22,318 bases of DNA. Origin: CAZONU01 sp965370045. Its GTDB lineage: Bacteria; Planctomycetota; SZUA-567; JAKLDR01. The DNA lies in contig CBDUSI010000076.1 of the NCBI GenBank assembly GCA_965370045.1, positions 1-22,318 of the forward strand. Direction: 5' to 3'. The notes beneath the pieces are model-generated. The model was not told where the DNA came from and ran no database searches. It saw only the letters and a program-made list of their open reading frames with translations. Made by a program: the position numbers and the translations under genes. Of the stretch, positions 21,336-22,318 are shown in pieces (within the stretch, counting starts at the first letter, position 1; the number at the start of each line of letters is the position of its first letter).

Positions 21336-21363
21336 TGACCCTCCCCGCGGCGGGCGGTAGCAT
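21335..21363 (+). promoter_or_regulatory. Promoter of the CII-like regulator operon
   Basis: TTGACC (21335-21340), 17 bp, TAGCAT (21358-21363). GGAGGG for the downstream ATG follows at about 21380. Confidence 0.72.
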
Positions 21364-21393
21364 ACACCTGTAAGCAAGTGGAGGGAGCCTCTC

Positions 21394-21951
21394 ATGATGG
21401 ACTCGGCCGAAGCCCTGCGCGTGGCGGTGAAGGACGTGGGCGTCAAGCGGGTGGCCGCGGCGCTGGGGGTTTCTACATCGCTGGTCTACAAGTGGTGCGA
21501 GCGCCGCGAGAACGTCGACGGCTCACCCGGCAGCGGCGCCGAGAACCCCCTGGACCGCCTGGCCACGCTCGTCGAGGTCACCGGCGACGACCGCCCGGTC
21601 AGGTGGCTGGCCCAGGCCGCGGGGGGCTTCTACACGCGCAACCCCTCGGGCCGGCCAGCGGCGGGCCTGGGCATCCTGCGCCAGACCCGGGTGATCATCC
21701 GCGAGTTCGCCGACGTGCTGGAGAGCATCGAGGAGTCGATGGCCGACGGGGTCATCGAGCCCGTGGAGGCCGAGCAGGTCCGCAAGGAGTGGGAAGACCT
21801 GAAAAGCGCCGGGGAGATGCTGGTGGTCGGCTGCGAGAAGCGCGCCGGCGTCGAGCGCCCCGGGGAGTTGGACGAGCCCGAGAAGCCCGCCGCCCGCAAG
21901 CGCACGGGGAGTCGCAAGAAGCCCAAGGCGCGCGGGAAGCGGAAACGCTGA
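21394..21951 (+). CDS. Phage CII (CP76)-like HTH protein with basic C-terminal tail
   Basis: A 185-residue protein. Residues 5-35 are a helix-turn-helix (LRVAVKDVGVKRVAAALGVS, TSLVYKWCE). Then LATLVEVTGDDRPVRWLAQA and AGGFYTRNP match the pattern of the phage regulatory protein CII/CP76 family. A helical middle part (about 90-145) is followed by an acidic linker and a Lys/Arg-rich tail (KRTGSRKKPKARGKRKR) reminiscent of histone-like DNA-compacting tails. No other phage genes are nearby, so it is probably a domesticated chromosomal regulator. Two adjacent ATGs (21394, 21397) share the GGAGGG site. It shares a transcript with the small membrane protein 23 bases downstream. Confidence 0.72.
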   Translation: MMDSAEALRVAVKDVGVKRVAAALGVSTSLVYKWCERRENVDGSPGSGAENPLDRLATLVEVTGDDRPVRWLAQAAGGFYTRNPSGRPAAGLGILRQTRVIIREFADVLESIEESMADGVIEPVEAEQVRKEWEDLKSAGEMLVVGCEKRAGVERPGELDEPEKPAARKRTGSRKKPKARGKRKR

Positions 21952-21974
21952 ACTGACAGTTCGGGAGGATACTC

Positions 21975-22244
21975 ATGCAGGGAGCTCCAGACCAAGAAGC
22001 CATTGTCGCGATGCTCGCGGCCTACGGGATCGTGATCCTGATTATCATGCTGGTCGGGCTGTTCATGCTGGCCCTGCAGATATTCTGCTGGTGGAAGATA
22101 TTTAACAAAACAGGCGCCAGCGGGGCGCTGTCGCTGTTGCTGCTGGTGCCCTTCGGCAAGCTGATCGTCCTGTTAATTGCCGCCTTCGGAAGCTGGCCGG
22201 TGCTCGACGAGCTCCGGGCGCTGCGGGGCCGGGGCCGAGAGTGA
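21975..22244 (+). CDS. Small two-helix membrane protein
   Basis: An 89-residue protein with two hydrophobic segments (YGIVILIIMLVGLFMLALQI, about 16-36; ALSLLLLVPFGKLIVLLIAA, about 51-70) and the link CWWKIFNKTGASG. The WKIFxKxGxxG motif recalls DUF5684-type small membrane proteins, which are usually longer. GGGAGG precedes the ATG. The role is unknown; position suggests it is made together with the CII-like regulator. Confidence 0.7.
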   Translation: MQGAPDQEAIVAMLAAYGIVILIIMLVGLFMLALQIFCWWKIFNKTGASGALSLLLLVPFGKLIVLLIAAFGSWPVLDELRALRGRGRE

Positions 22245-22267
22245 GGCTTTGGCGAATAACCGAGCTA

Positions 22268-22318
22268 GCAGGCCGTTGAAAAATGGGGCGGCCGTGATTG
22301 GAGCCAGAATGGTTCAGA
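22268..22318 (+). mobile_element. Possible left end of an insertion sequence, cut by the window
   Basis: GCAGGCCGTTGAAAAATGG at 22268-22286 resembles the terminal inverted repeat of IS1182-like elements (CAGGCTGTTGAAAAA type), as far as I recall it. If so, the element would extend to the right beyond the window. No transposase codons are visible in the 50 bases available, so this rests on the motif and on its exact inverted copy at 18319. Confidence 0.4.

Noticed and set aside
18319..22286. A complete transposon bounded by the 19-bp inverted pair
   Set aside because: The block contains housekeeping genes def and fmt and no transposase, and the ends point outward rather than inward.

Overview
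The window is GC-rich and densely coded on both strands. Gene content points to the PVC group, most likely a Planctomycetota (Phycisphaerae-like) or Lentisphaerota genome. The signs are an ECF sigma factor fused to a membrane segment and beta-propeller, a GntR-headed/LacI-bodied repressor, large secreted GH123/DUF4091-like and NHL-repeat proteins, and a cytoplasmic GH28 protein. No rRNA, tRNA, CRISPR array or complete insertion sequence was found. The taxonomic placement is an inference from gene families.

Left half, mostly minus strand (read right to left): a site-2 protease (M50) and a [4Fe-4S]-type tryptophanyl-tRNA synthetase form a pair (12290 to 10594). After a 270-base gap comes a probable operon of GntR/LacI-type repressor, secreted GH123/DUF4091-like protein and secreted FlgD-Ig/NHL propeller protein (10320 to 3941). 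The repressor promoter carries a near-perfect 16-bp palindrome that fills the spacer between -35 and -10, which suggests autoregulation. Further left are the membrane-tethered sigma factor with a TolB/WD40-like propeller (3736 to 1529), closed by a strong intrinsic terminator, and scpA (1430 to 144), which has a long C-terminal extension and a promoter implying a leaderless mRNA.

Right half, plus strand: an ABC-2-like permease; rpmB; an overlapping gene set of M48 peptidase, UlaG-like metallo-hydrolase and GH28; then def and fmt. The def-fmt gap is bracketed by two oppositely oriented heptanucleotide arrays, one starting at the def stop codon and the other ending at the fmt start codon. Next come a DUF2089 regulator with a small-motif-sharing membrane partner, under a promoter with three TTCAAG/CTTGAA half-sites; a phage-CII-like regulator with a basic tail plus a small two-helix membrane protein; and, at the edge, what may be the end of an IS element. 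An exact 19-bp inverted copy of that end lies just after the GH28 gene.

Several promoters share one pattern: -35 near TTGANN, 16-18 bp spacer, -10 TANNAT usually preceded by G or C. This pattern fixes several start codons. The best candidates for something new are the single-protein membrane sigma sensor, the DUF2089/membrane pair with its half-site array, the heptamer-bracketed def-fmt spacer, and the repressor-controlled glycan cassette.
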